This document shows, piece by piece, positions 1-6,546 of a DNA stretch of 6,902 nucleotides. Each line of letters begins with the position of its first letter. Within the stretch, counting starts at the first letter, position 1. The notes beneath the pieces were generated by a model. The model was not told where the DNA came from. It saw only the letters and a list, made by a program, of their open reading frames with translations, and made no database searches. The stretch is from Betaproteobacteria bacterium (GTDB lineage Bacteria; Pseudomonadota; Gammaproteobacteria; Burkholderiales; Thiobacillaceae): contig JAIFLB010000124.1 in the NCBI GenBank assembly GCA_020049245.1, positions 1 to 6,902 on the forward strand, given 5' to 3'. The position numbers and the translations under genes were made by a program.

Positions 1-278
1 CCGGCGGCATGAACGCACTGCGTCTGCCCGGCTTCTTCGAGAACCTGGGTCACGGCAACGTCATCAACACCTCCGGTGGCGGCTCCTACGGTCACATCGA
101 CAGCCCGGCTGCCGGCGCGATCTCCCTGCGTCAGTCTTACGAGTGCTGGAAGGCCAAAGCCGACCCAATCGAATTCGCGAAAGAGCACAAAGAGTTCGCC
201 CGTGCCTTCGAATCGTTCCCGGGCGATGCCGATCGTCTGTATCCGGGTTGGCGTGAAAAGCTGGGCGTTCACAAGTAA
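1..278 (+). CDS. cbbM: Form II RuBisCO large subunit, 3' end (partial)
   Basis: This is the last 91 residues of ribulose-1,5-bisphosphate carboxylase/oxygenase form II, the cytoplasmic CO2-fixing enzyme of the Calvin cycle. The first complete codon is at position 3, and the gene begins upstream of the window. Seen in the sequence: GGMNALRLPGFFENLGH, then the glycine-rich loop GGGSYGHIDSPAAGA, which in form II enzymes helps bind the substrate phosphate, then SLRQSYECW and the typical C-terminal end FESFPGDADRLYPGWREKLG. This reading closely resembles the Rhodospirillum rubrum type of CbbM and not the form I CbbL. The gene ends in TAA and is followed 34 bases later by an intrinsic terminator. 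The downstream cbbQ and cbbO encode its probable activase. An ATG at position 9 is internal, not a start. Confidence 0.97.
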   Translation, partial: GGMNALRLPGFFENLGHGNVINTSGGGSYGHIDSPAAGAISLRQSYECWKAKADPIEFAKEHKEFARAFESFPGDADRLYPGWREKLGVHK

Positions 279-312
279 ATCGAACGTCGGCTGCATGCAG
301 TAAGTTGTATTG

Positions 313-339
313 ACGCCCCCGGTTCGCTGGGGGCGTTTT
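313..339 (+). terminator. Intrinsic terminator after cbbM
   Basis: An 8-bp perfect stem (ACGCCCCC at 313-320 pairing with GGGGGCGT at 329-336) with an 8-base loop is followed at once by a short T-run (336-339). It lies 34 bases past the cbbM stop. The GC-rich stem and T-run fit a Rho-independent terminator. The T-run is only four bases, so partial readthrough into cbbQ is likely. Confidence 0.85.
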
Positions 340-367
340 ACTTCCGGAAGACGGAATAACACTTGAG

Positions 368-409
368 CCGTCATGCCTGCGCTGGCGGGAACCGGCGCAG
401 GCATGACGG
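368..409. repeat. REP-like palindromic repeat between cbbM and cbbQ
   Basis: Arms at 368-382 (CCGTCATGCCTGCGC) and 395-409 (GCGCAGGCATGACGG) are exact reverse complements over 15 bp around a 12-base centre. The centre contains GGCGGGAACC. The layout recalls the dispersed GTCATTCCCGCG...CGGGAATGAC palindromes scattered between genes in many beta- and gammaproteobacteria (from memory; not searched). No T-run follows, so it is not a terminator. In mRNA the hairpin would end 7 bases before the cbbQ ribosome binding site, where it could protect the cbbQO message after processing. Confidence 0.75.
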
Positions 410-416
410 AATCGTT

Positions 417-420
417 GGAG
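417..420 (+). promoter_or_regulatory. Ribosome binding site of cbbQ
   Basis: GGAG lies 8 bases before the ATG at 429. It decides the start: an upstream TTG at 363 in the same frame would put the palindromic repeat inside the protein and has no Shine-Dalgarno sequence. Confidence 0.8.
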
Positions 421-428
421 CAAGAAAC

Positions 429-1232
429 ATGACCGACAAAGAGCAATACAAAGTCCAAACCGAACCCTACTACCAGGCCCAGGGCAAGGAAGTCGAGCTG
501 TACGAAGCCGCCTACCGCAACCGCCTGCCGGTGATGGTCAAAGGGCCGACCGGCTGCGGCAAATCGCGCTTCGTCGAATACATGGCGTGGAAACTGAACA
601 AGCCGCTGATCACCGTGGCCTGCAACGAAGATATGACCGCCAGCGACCTGGTCGGCCGCTACCTGCTGGAAGCCAACGGCACCCGCTGGCTGGACGGCCC
701 GCTCACTGTCGCCGCGCGTATCGGCGCGATCTGCTACTTGGACGAAATCGTCGAAGCGCGCCAGGACACCACCGTGGTGATCCACCCGCTCACCGACCAC
801 CGCCGCACGCTGCCGCTGGATAAAAAAGGCGAGTTGATCCACGCGCACCCGGATTTTCAACTGGTGATTTCCTACAACCCCGGCTACCAGTCGCTGATGA
901 AAGATCTGAAGCAATCCACCAAACAACGTTTCACTGCCTTCGATTTCGACTATCCCGACGCCGTGCTGGAAACCACGATTCTGGCGAAAGAAACCGGACT
1001 CGACGCGTTGATCGCCGCCAACCTGGTGAAGATCGGCCAGACTGCGCGCAACCTGAAAGGCCACGGCCTCGACGAAGGCATCTCCACCCGTTTGCTGGTC
1101 TACGCCGCGACCTTGATCAAGGACGGCGTCGATCCACTCGACGCCTGCCGCATGGCGCTGGTCCGCCCGATCACCGACGACGCCGACATCCGCGAAACGC
1201 TGGATCACGCGATTGATGCGACGTTTGCCTGA
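429..1232 (+). CDS. cbbQ: RuBisCO activase subunit CbbQ, MoxR-type AAA+ ATPase
   Basis: CbbQ is a hexameric AAA+ ATPase that works in the cytoplasm with CbbO to remodel inhibited RuBisCO and release tight-binding sugar phosphates. The 267-residue product has the usual family length. Visible motifs are Walker A GPTGCGKS (39-46), Walker B ICYLDE (101-106), a sensor-1 asparagine in ISYNPGYQ (N150), a candidate arginine finger in KQRF (R167) and a sensor-2-like ISTRLL (R221). The N-terminal part, including EPYYQAQGKEVELYEAAY, and the strong match to the NirQ/NorQ/CbbQ group of MoxR ATPases support the call. Its position after cbbM suggests the CbbQ2 type, which serves form II RuBisCO; that subtype is inferred from context. 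NorQ of nitric oxide reductase clusters is the close alternative, made unlikely by the cbbM neighbour. cbbO starts 48 bases downstream. Confidence 0.95.
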   Translation: MTDKEQYKVQTEPYYQAQGKEVELYEAAYRNRLPVMVKGPTGCGKSRFVEYMAWKLNKPLITVACNEDMTASDLVGRYLLEANGTRWLDGPLTVAARIGAICYLDEIVEARQDTTVVIHPLTDHRRTLPLDKKGELIHAHPDFQLVISYNPGYQSLMKDLKQSTKQRFTAFDFDYPDAVLETTILAKETGLDALIAANLVKIGQTARNLKGHGLDEGISTRLLVYAATLIKDGVDPLDACRMALVRPITDDADIRETLDHAIDATFA

Positions 1233-1236
1233 TTAG

Positions 1237-1269
1237 TCCCCTCTCCCGCAAGCAGGGGAGGGTTGGGGA
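1237..1269. repeat. Imperfect palindromic intergenic repeat before cbbO
   Basis: The gap between cbbQ and cbbO holds TCCCCTCTCCCGC...GGGGAGGGTTGGGGA. TCCCC (1237-1241) can pair with GGGGA (1265-1269), and CTCCC (1243-1247) with GGGAG (1256-1260), around an 8-base loop; other registers are possible. The wording resembles the dispersed CCCCTCTCCC...GGGAGAGGGTTGGGG repeats found in many proteobacterial genomes (from memory; not searched). Its right arm runs straight into the cbbO ribosome binding site. No T-run follows, so it is not an intrinsic terminator. Confidence 0.65.
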
Positions 1270-1275
1270 AAGGAG
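1270..1275 (+). promoter_or_regulatory. Ribosome binding site of cbbO
   Basis: AAGGAG lies 5 bases before the ATG at 1281 and fixes that start over an in-frame TTG at 1263, which falls within the repeat. The site directly adjoins the hairpin arm at 1265-1269, so folding of the repeat could affect access to it. Confidence 0.8.
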
Positions 1276-1280
1276 CCGCT

Positions 1281-3563
1281 ATGACTGAAACCGAAACCGA
1301 ATACCAACATCCCCTGATGCAGAAGTATTGGGCCATGCTCGATACCCGCTTCAAGCTGGTCGAGGATGTCTTCGAGGATGTGATGACGGAAGCCTTGGCC
1401 ATCCTCACGCGCGAGGGGATTGAGGCCTATCTTGAAGCCGCCCGAGTCATCGGCAAGCTGGGGCGCGGTGTCGAGCCCATGCTGGTCTTCCTGGAGGAAT
1501 GGCCCTCGGTTGCCAAAGTTGTGGGCGAGCCGGCGTTGCCCCAGGTCATGGGCTTCGTCATGAAGATGCAGAAGTCGCCCAACGGCAAGGCCATCACGCC
1601 TTTCCTGCAAACCCTCGCCCCGGTGGCCCGACGCCTGCACGCCAACACACAATGCAGGAACTACCTGAGCGTCGCCGAAGATTTGATGGCGCGTACCACT
1701 GGCTCCATCCACGGCCACCATGCCACCTTCCCCAGCCCAGGCTTGCCGGACTTCTTTGCGCAAGCGCCCTTCCTGCTTTCACAGCTCAGCCTGGAAGGCC
1801 TGAAAAACTGGGTCGATTACGGCATCCGCAATTACAACAACCACCCGGAACGGCAGAAGGACTATTTCACGGTGCAGTCCGCCGACAGCCACGCCGTGCT
1901 GCAACGCGAACGCCACGGCACGCTGTTCATGGATGTCGAACGCAAACTCGACCTTTACCTGCGCGGCCTCTGGCAGGACGCACAACAACTGGTGCCGTAT
2001 TCCACCGCCTTCGATGAACTGCGCAAGCCGGTGCCGTATTACGACAAGCTGGGCATGCGGATTCCGGATGTGTACGACGATGCAGACACAATCACCGGTC
2101 TCGACCGTTACCGCGCCACCCTCGCCCACATGGTCGGCCACCGGCGCTGGACGCAGGCGCTGATCGCCGACAACTGGAGCCCGTTCCAGCGCATGGCGGT
2201 GGAGTTCTTCGAGGATTGCCGCATCGAAATACTGCTCTGCCGCGAATATCCTGGCCTCAAGCGCATCTTCCTGGCCTTGCATCCAAAGCCGGCGGAAGAC
2301 GCCTGCGACCCGGAAACCACCTCCTGCCTGCGCCACCGCATGGTGATGATTTCCCGCGCCCTGCTCGATCCGGAACATGGCTACCAGGATGCCAACCTGC
2401 GCGACTTCGTCGCACGCTTCCACAGCCAGATGGCGCTGGGCGAGTCGGGTGCCAACATCTCGAGTACCAAGGACATCGCCTCGCTGGCGCTCAGCTACGT
2501 TGCCAAGACCCGCCGCCAGAGCGACCAGCTGGCCAAGGTGCATTTCGACAACACCGTGGTCGATTACCGCGACGACAACCGTCAGATGTGGAAATTCATC
2601 GAAGAGAGCGACGATGAAGAGATGTTCGAGAAGGAGAAGAAGCGCGCGCCCGAAGAGGAACTGAAAGGCCTGCCGCCGCGCCACTATCCGGAATGGGACT
2701 ACAAGAGCCTGACCTATCGCCCGGACTGGGCCAGTGTGTATGAAGCGCTACACCCGAAAGGCAACTCCGCCGACATCGACCGCCTGCTGGAAAAGCACAG
2801 CGCGCTGGCCAAGCGCCTGAAGCGCATCCTCGACTTGCTGAAGCCGCAGGACAAGGTCCGCATTCGTTACCAGGAAGAAGGCAGCGAGCTCGATCTTGAC
2901 GTCGCCATCCGCTCGCTGATCGACTTCAAGGGTGGCGCCAATCCGGACCCGCGCATCAACATGAGCCACCGCACCGACGGCCGCAACATCGCCGTCATGC
3001 TGCTGCTCGACCTGTCCGAATCGCTCAACGAAAAGGCCACAGGTTCCGAGCAGACCATCCTCGAACTCAGCCAGGAAGCCGTCTCGCTGCTGGCCTGGTC
3101 AGTGGAACAACTGGGCGACCCGTTCGCCATCGCCGGCTTCCATTCCAACACCCGCCACGACGTGCGCTACCTGCATATCAAAGGCTACGGCGAAAGCTGG
3201 GGCGACGAAGCCAAAGGCCGTCTGGCCGCGATGCATGCCGCCTATTCCACCCGCATGGGCGCGGCGATGCGGCATGCCGCGCATTACCTGGAAGCCCGCA
3301 AGGCCGACAAGAAACTGATGCTGATCCTGACCGACGGCCAGCCATCCGACATCGATACCAACGATGAACAACTGCTGATCGAGGACACCCGCCAGGCGGT
3401 CAAGGAACTCGACCGCCAAGGCATCTTCACCTACTGCATCAGCCTCGACCCGAAGGCGGACGAATATGTCAGCGGCATCTTCGGCCGGCAGTACACGGTC
3501 ATCGACAACATCCAGCGCCTGCCGGAAAAGTTGCCTGAACTGTTCCTGGCGCTGACCAAGTGA
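1281..3563 (+). CDS. cbbO: RuBisCO activase adaptor CbbO, VWA-domain protein
   Basis: CbbO is the substrate-recognising partner of CbbQ. Known CbbO proteins bind the CbbQ hexamer and use a von Willebrand factor A domain to contact RuBisCO. The 760-residue product fits the family. Most of the N-terminal two thirds is the helical CbbO/NorD-type region without simple motifs. A charged linker rich in Glu, Asp and Lys (about 440-462) is followed by the conserved-looking YPEWDYKSLTYRPDW (469-483). The C-terminal VWA domain begins near 567 and carries a complete metal-ion-dependent adhesion site: DLSES (D577, S579, S581), T657 in STRMG, and D685 in LILTDGQPSD. An intact site suggests a working RuBisCO-binding domain. 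NorD is the related alternative, but the cbbM-cbbQ context favours CbbO. It ends 14 bases from the stop of a convergent methyltransferase gene, with no clear terminator between them. Confidence 0.93.
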   Translation: MTETETEYQHPLMQKYWAMLDTRFKLVEDVFEDVMTEALAILTREGIEAYLEAARVIGKLGRGVEPMLVFLEEWPSVAKVVGEPALPQVMGFVMKMQKSPNGKAITPFLQTLAPVARRLHANTQCRNYLSVAEDLMARTTGSIHGHHATFPSPGLPDFFAQAPFLLSQLSLEGLKNWVDYGIRNYNNHPERQKDYFTVQSADSHAVLQRERHGTLFMDVERKLDLYLRGLWQDAQQLVPYSTAFDELRKPVPYYDKLGMRIPDVYDDADTITGLDRYRATLAHMVGHRRWTQALIADNWSPFQRMAVEFFEDCRIEILLCREYPGLKRIFLALHPKPAEDACDPETTSCLRHRMVMISRALLDPEHGYQDANLRDFVARFHSQMALGESGANISSTKDIASLALSYVAKTRRQSDQLAKVHFDNTVVDYRDDNRQMWKFIEESDDEEMFEKEKKRAPEEELKGLPPRHYPEWDYKSLTYRPDWASVYEALHPKGNSADIDRLLEKHSALAKRLKRILDLLKPQDKVRIRYQEEGSELDLDVAIRSLIDFKGGANPDPRINMSHRTDGRNIAVMLLLDLSESLNEKATGSEQTILELSQEAVSLLAWSVEQLGDPFAIAGFHSNTRHDVRYLHIKGYGESWGDEAKGRLAAMHAAYSTRMGAAMRHAAHYLEARKADKKLMLILTDGQPSDIDTNDEQLLIEDTRQAVKELDRQGIFTYCISLDPKADEYVSGIFGRQYTVIDNIQRLPEKLPELFLALTK

Positions 3564-3577
3564 GCAAATAAGCCTGG

Positions 3578-4771
3578 TCACCCAACTGGCTTGATCGCCA
3601 GTCGCCACAACGACGTCACTTCCGCCGCCCGCGCCTGATGCAGCGGGTCAGCCGGATCGGCGGCGCGCGGATGGCGCGGACGCGCATCGATGCGTCCAAC
3701 CACGCGCAAGCCGGCTGTTTCAAACGCGGCCAGCAGTTCGGCACGCGAACGCAAACCTAGATGTTCGGCCAGATCAGACAACACCAGCCAGCCTTCTCCC
3801 GCAGGCGTCAAATGCGCTGCCAGGCCATTGAGGAAACCGCGCAGCATGCGGCTGTCAGGGTCGTACACCGCATATTCGATGGGCGAACTCGGCTGCGCCG
3901 GCAACCACGGCGGGTTGCAAACGACCAGCGGCGCGCGGCCAGCGGGAAACAAATCTGCCTCGATCACCTCGACTTGCCCGGCATAGCCCAGCCGCGCGAT
4001 GTTCTCGCGGGCGCAAGCCAGGGCGCGGGGATCCTGGTCGGTCGCCAGTACGCGCGCCACGCCACGCCGCGCCAGCACGGCGGCGAGCACACCGGTGCCG
4101 GTGCCGATATCAAACGCCAATGTGCTGTCGGGCAAGGGCGCTTGCGCGACCAGATCGACATACTCGCCACGAATCGGCGCAAAGACGCCGTAATGCGGAT
4201 GGACACGCGCATCCAGCGCCGCAACAGGCACGCCCTTCTTGCGCCATTCATAGGCGCCGATCAGGCCGAGCAATTCACGCAACGACACCACTGAAGCGGA
4301 CTCGGACAGCGTCGCCGGACCATAGGCGGCGGCGCAGGCGTCACGCAGATCCGGCGCACGGCGCAACAGAACCGAGTAATCCGCCGCCAATGGCAGCAAC
4401 AGCATGCCGAGAATTTTTGCCCGCCGGGCTTGTGCCTGACGCTGCTGATTGAAGGCTTCGGCCGGCGCGACGCGAATGCCCGTTTTGGCCACGCCGGCAG
4501 CCTTGGCTTTGCCAGGCTGCCGCTCAACCCGCCGGGTCAACGCTTGCAACAATTGGCGCGCATTCTGGAAATCGCCCCGCCAGAGCAAACCGGTGCCGCT
4601 GCTGGCGTATCGATAAGCCGCATCGGCGCTGGTCTGGTCGTCGGCGATCACCACCCGCTGCGGCGGCGGGTTGCCGCTTTCCGAACGCCAGCGCGCTGAA
4701 CGCATTTCACCGGCCTCGCGCCAATGGATCAACGGCTGCACTGCGGGGTTGGAATCAAGCGCAATATTCAT
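3578..4771 (-). CDS. Class I SAM-dependent methyltransferase, PrmC-like core, NPPW motif
   Basis: The 397-residue product is a Rossmann-fold methyltransferase using S-adenosylmethionine. Motif I is FDIGTGTGVLAAVLA (about 220-234), an acidic residue in ATDQD (D245) would hold the ribose hydroxyls, EADLF (271-275) fits the next loop, and NPPW (286-289) is the catalytic motif of enzymes that methylate planar nitrogens (glutamine amide, adenine N6, guanine N2). Just before motif I, GVPVAALDARVHPHYGVFAPIRGEYVDLV (180-208) resembles the beta-hairpin and linker that precede motif I in PrmC. Residues 1 to about 175 form an unrecognised N-terminal region with a basic stretch near 80-118. The substrate cannot be named: a release-factor glutamine, rRNA or tRNA base are all possible. 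The ATG at 4771 has AAAAGAGG 8 bases upstream. The gene is divergent from arfB and convergent with cbbO. Confidence 0.88.
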   Translation of the reverse strand: MNIALDSNPAVQPLIHWREAGEMRSARWRSESGNPPPQRVVIADDQTSADAAYRYASSGTGLLWRGDFQNARQLLQALTRRVERQPGKAKAAGVAKTGIRVAPAEAFNQQRQAQARRAKILGMLLLPLAADYSVLLRRAPDLRDACAAAYGPATLSESASVVSLRELLGLIGAYEWRKKGVPVAALDARVHPHYGVFAPIRGEYVDLVAQAPLPDSTLAFDIGTGTGVLAAVLARRGVARVLATDQDPRALACARENIARLGYAGQVEVIEADLFPAGRAPLVVCNPPWLPAQPSSPIEYAVYDPDSRMLRGFLNGLAAHLTPAGEGWLVLSDLAEHLGLRSRAELLAAFETAGLRVVGRIDARPRHPRAADPADPLHQARAAEVTSLWRLAIKPVG

Positions 4772-4835
4772 CAGGTTGGCCTCTTTTCTGAAACACTACG
4801 ATTCAAATTAACCCCGACAAGACTGCCATTTTCTT
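4772..4835. promoter_or_regulatory. Divergent promoter region, methyltransferase / arfB
   Basis: These 64 bases separate two divergently transcribed genes and so probably hold promoters for both. The sequence is more AT-rich than its surroundings (for example ATTCAAATTAA at 4801-4811). I could not pick out convincing -35/-10 pairs for either direction. The compact spacing would allow shared regulation. Confidence 0.4.
4780..4787 (-). promoter_or_regulatory. Ribosome binding site of the methyltransferase gene
   Basis: On the minus strand this reads AAAAGAGG, ending 8 bases before the ATG at 4771, and it supports that start. Confidence 0.7.
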
Positions 4836-5240
4836 ATGCGCCCGCGCTTCAACATCCCGCCGGAAGAAGTCGAAATCACCGCGATTCGCGCCCAGGGCGC
4901 GGGCGGCCAGAACGTCAACAAAGTCTCCAGCGCGGTGCATCTGCGCTTCGATATCGCCGCCTCGTCGCTACCCGAACCGATACGCGAACGCCTGCTGCAG
5001 CTTGGCGACCAGCGTATCAGCAAGGACGGCGTGGTGGTGATCAAGGCGCAGGAATTCCGCAGCCTGGAAAAGAATCGCGCCGAAGCGCTGCGCCGTCTCG
5101 AATTGCTGATCGCAAGTGTTGCCGTGGTGCCGAAAAAACGCCGTCCAAGCAAACCCTCGCGATCCGCGATCGCCAGGCGACTGGATGAAAAGTCCCGCCA
5201 TGCAGCAATAAAAGCCGGGCGCGGCAAGGTGGCCGAATAA
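4836..5240 (+). CDS. arfB: Alternative ribosome-rescue factor B, peptidyl-tRNA hydrolase
   Basis: ArfB (YaeJ) enters the A site of ribosomes stalled on mRNA without a stop codon and hydrolyses the peptidyl-tRNA. The 134-residue product closely follows the E. coli protein: EITAIRAQGAGGQNVNK (12-28) contains the catalytic GGQ (23-25), followed by HLRFDIAASSLPE and the ISKDGVVVIKAQEFRS stretch. The lysine- and arginine-rich C-terminal tail (about 107-131, KKRRPSKPSRS through GRGKVAE) is the part that sits in the empty mRNA channel. The absence of a codon-recognition domain separates it from RF1 and RF2. The ATG at 4836 is the only likely start, since an in-frame stop lies at 4809-4811. No Shine-Dalgarno sequence is visible upstream, so initiation may be weak or use a short leader. 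The product is a few residues shorter at the N-terminus than the E. coli protein. Confidence 0.95.
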   Translation: MRPRFNIPPEEVEITAIRAQGAGGQNVNKVSSAVHLRFDIAASSLPEPIRERLLQLGDQRISKDGVVVIKAQEFRSLEKNRAEALRRLELLIASVAVVPKKRRPSKPSRSAIARRLDEKSRHAAIKAGRGKVAE

Positions 5241-5343
5241 AAATTTCTGCCTCGGCCCATCAAGATATGTACAAATTGATCCGATAAAGCCGCACAAACT
5301 CCAATTCGACAAACAAAACTGCTTATTGGCCGGGAACCAGAAA
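5241..5343. other. AT-richer intergenic gap before the porin-like gene
   Basis: This 103-base stretch is clearly less GC-rich than the flanking genes and presumably carries the promoter of the porin-like gene. I see no strong promoter, no intrinsic terminator for arfB and no small gene. A 6-bp inverted repeat, GGCCGA (5231-5236) with TCGGCC (5252-5257), spans the arfB stop but lacks a following T-run. Confidence 0.4.
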
Positions 5344-6541
5344 GTGAAAACAACTCGCTATCGCGCACTGATCAGATCGGCAGCCTGCGGGTTTTCGTTG
5401 GTTTGGTTATTTGCGACCTCGAATAACCTTCGAGCAGAGGAAAGCGCGCTCGATCCAGTCACATCGGCAATCAGCTGGCATGGTTTCGGTACCCTGGGTT
5501 TGACACGGACCGATAACGATAACGCTGAATTTGTGCGTGACCTGACGCAACCCTCAGGCGCTGGCAAGTCCTGGACTGCGAAAATCGATTCCCTGTTGGG
5601 CATTCAGGCCAATATCGACTTCAACCCGCAAACCGAAGCTGTGGTGCAGGTGGTCAGCCGCTTCCACGCCGACGGTTCACATGATCCCGAGCTGACCTGG
5701 GCTTTTCTACGCCACGACTTCTCACCCGATTTCTCTCTCCGCGCCGGCCGCCTCGGCACCGAGTTCTACATGCTGGGCGACTCACGCCTGGTCGGATATT
5801 CCAACCTCGCGTTACGCCCGCCGCCCGATTTTTACGGTTCACTGGTGTTTTCCTACATCGACGGTCTCGATGTCAGCACGACGCTGCCCATCGCCAAAGG
5901 CTTGTTGCGCGGCAAGTGGCGACACCTTGCTCGGCGGGTATCTGGAATATTTCAGCGGCCCCTGGCAGTTCCGCCTGAGTCATGCTCGGGTTCGGTTCAA
6001 TCACGAGCCGCCGACCGATGCCTTCCTGCAAACGGAATTGGGCGATCCGCTACTCGGAACGCCCTATCTGACGCTGGTGCCGGAGATGGCACTCGCCGAT
6101 CAATGGGTACATTTCGGATCGCTGGGGCTGGTTTATGACCAGGGTCCGCTGAATATCCAATTGATGTTGAACCAGATCAGGCACGAAAGCCCCGCCTACG
6201 CGGATTCGCGGGCCGGCTATCTACAGGCTGCGTATCGCCTGGGTCGGGTAACGCCCTACATCGGCGTTTCGCGCAGCCAGAGCTTGTCAGAAACATTGCC
6301 GTACAAGGGAAACCCAGGACTTGATTCGATCACCAACATACTGACCGCCCTGGGACGTACAAATCAATATTCCTACACCTTGGGTGGGCGTTGGGACTTC
6401 CACCAGAACCTGGCGCTGAAAGCGCAAGTGGACTGGATACGCGGCCATCCGGACTCGCTGTTTTTGTACAAGGACATCGATCCAGCGAACTGGGATGGCC
6501 GGATGACCGTATTCAGTCTGGCGCTCGACTTTGTGTTCTGA
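5344..6541 (+). pseudogene. Porin-like outer-membrane beta-barrel protein, frameshifted
   Basis: This is probably an outer-membrane channel or barrel. The GTG start at 5344, with GGGA 8 bases upstream, gives a signal peptide: basic KTTRYRALIR, hydrophobic AACGFSLVWLFATS, and likely cleavage after LRA near residue 30. A TTG at 5326 is an alternative start without a good binding site. Strands such as SWHGFGTLGLTRTD, LRAGRLGTEFYMLG and PPPDFYGSLVFSYIDGLD are porin-like. The reading is sound to LLRGK (residues 187-191, ending 5916), then turns to non-family sequence and stops at 6138. From 5915 the frame +1 relative to it continues as SGDTLLGGYLEYFSGPWQFRLSHARVRF and runs 208 residues to the stop at 6541. 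It ends in LALDFVF, whose terminal phenylalanine fits the barrel-assembly signal. The break is either a real mutation or a sequence error. A lost segment at the junction is possible. The substrate is unknown. Confidence 0.75.
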
Positions 6542-6546
6542 ACGCC

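Noticed and set aside
64..423. A 119-codon minus-strand frame over the cbbM end and the terminator
   Set aside because: It crosses the cbbM 3' end, the terminator and the REP-like repeat, and its arginine-rich product looks like a coding shadow.
363..428. N-terminal extension of cbbQ from TTG at 363
   Set aside because: The extension would translate the palindromic repeat, lacks a binding site and gives a product longer than known CbbQ proteins, whereas the ATG at 429 has GGAG at good spacing.
1233..1763. A 176-codon minus-strand frame over the cbbQ-cbbO gap and the start of cbbO
   Set aside because: It runs through the palindromic repeat and antisense to cbbO, has no convincing ribosome binding site and no recognisable domain.
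1779..2684. A 301-codon open frame on the minus strand inside cbbO
   Set aside because: It is fully antisense to a clearly recognised gene and its hydrophobic, valine- and alanine-rich product matches nothing I know. Long antisense frames are expected in GC-rich DNA with strong third-position bias.
3564..3600. A possible shared terminator between the convergent cbbO and methyltransferase genes
   Set aside because: Only a 5-bp stem (AAGCC at 3570-3574 with GGCTT at 3588-3592) with a 13-base loop and no T-run on either strand can be drawn.
3761..4294. A 177-codon plus-strand frame within the methyltransferase gene
   Set aside because: It is antisense to the methyltransferase motifs and its Arg/Gln/His-rich composition is typical of a shadow frame.
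5231..5257. Inverted repeat GGCCGA/TCGGCC as an arfB terminator
   Set aside because: The stem is 6 bp with a 15-base loop and is followed by CATCAAG, not a T-run; the left arm lies within the coding region.
5244..5304. Candidate promoters before the porin-like gene (TTTCTG...TATGTA; TTGATC with no fitting -10)
   Set aside because: Each pair has a poor box or wrong spacing, so neither can be told from chance in AT-richer DNA.
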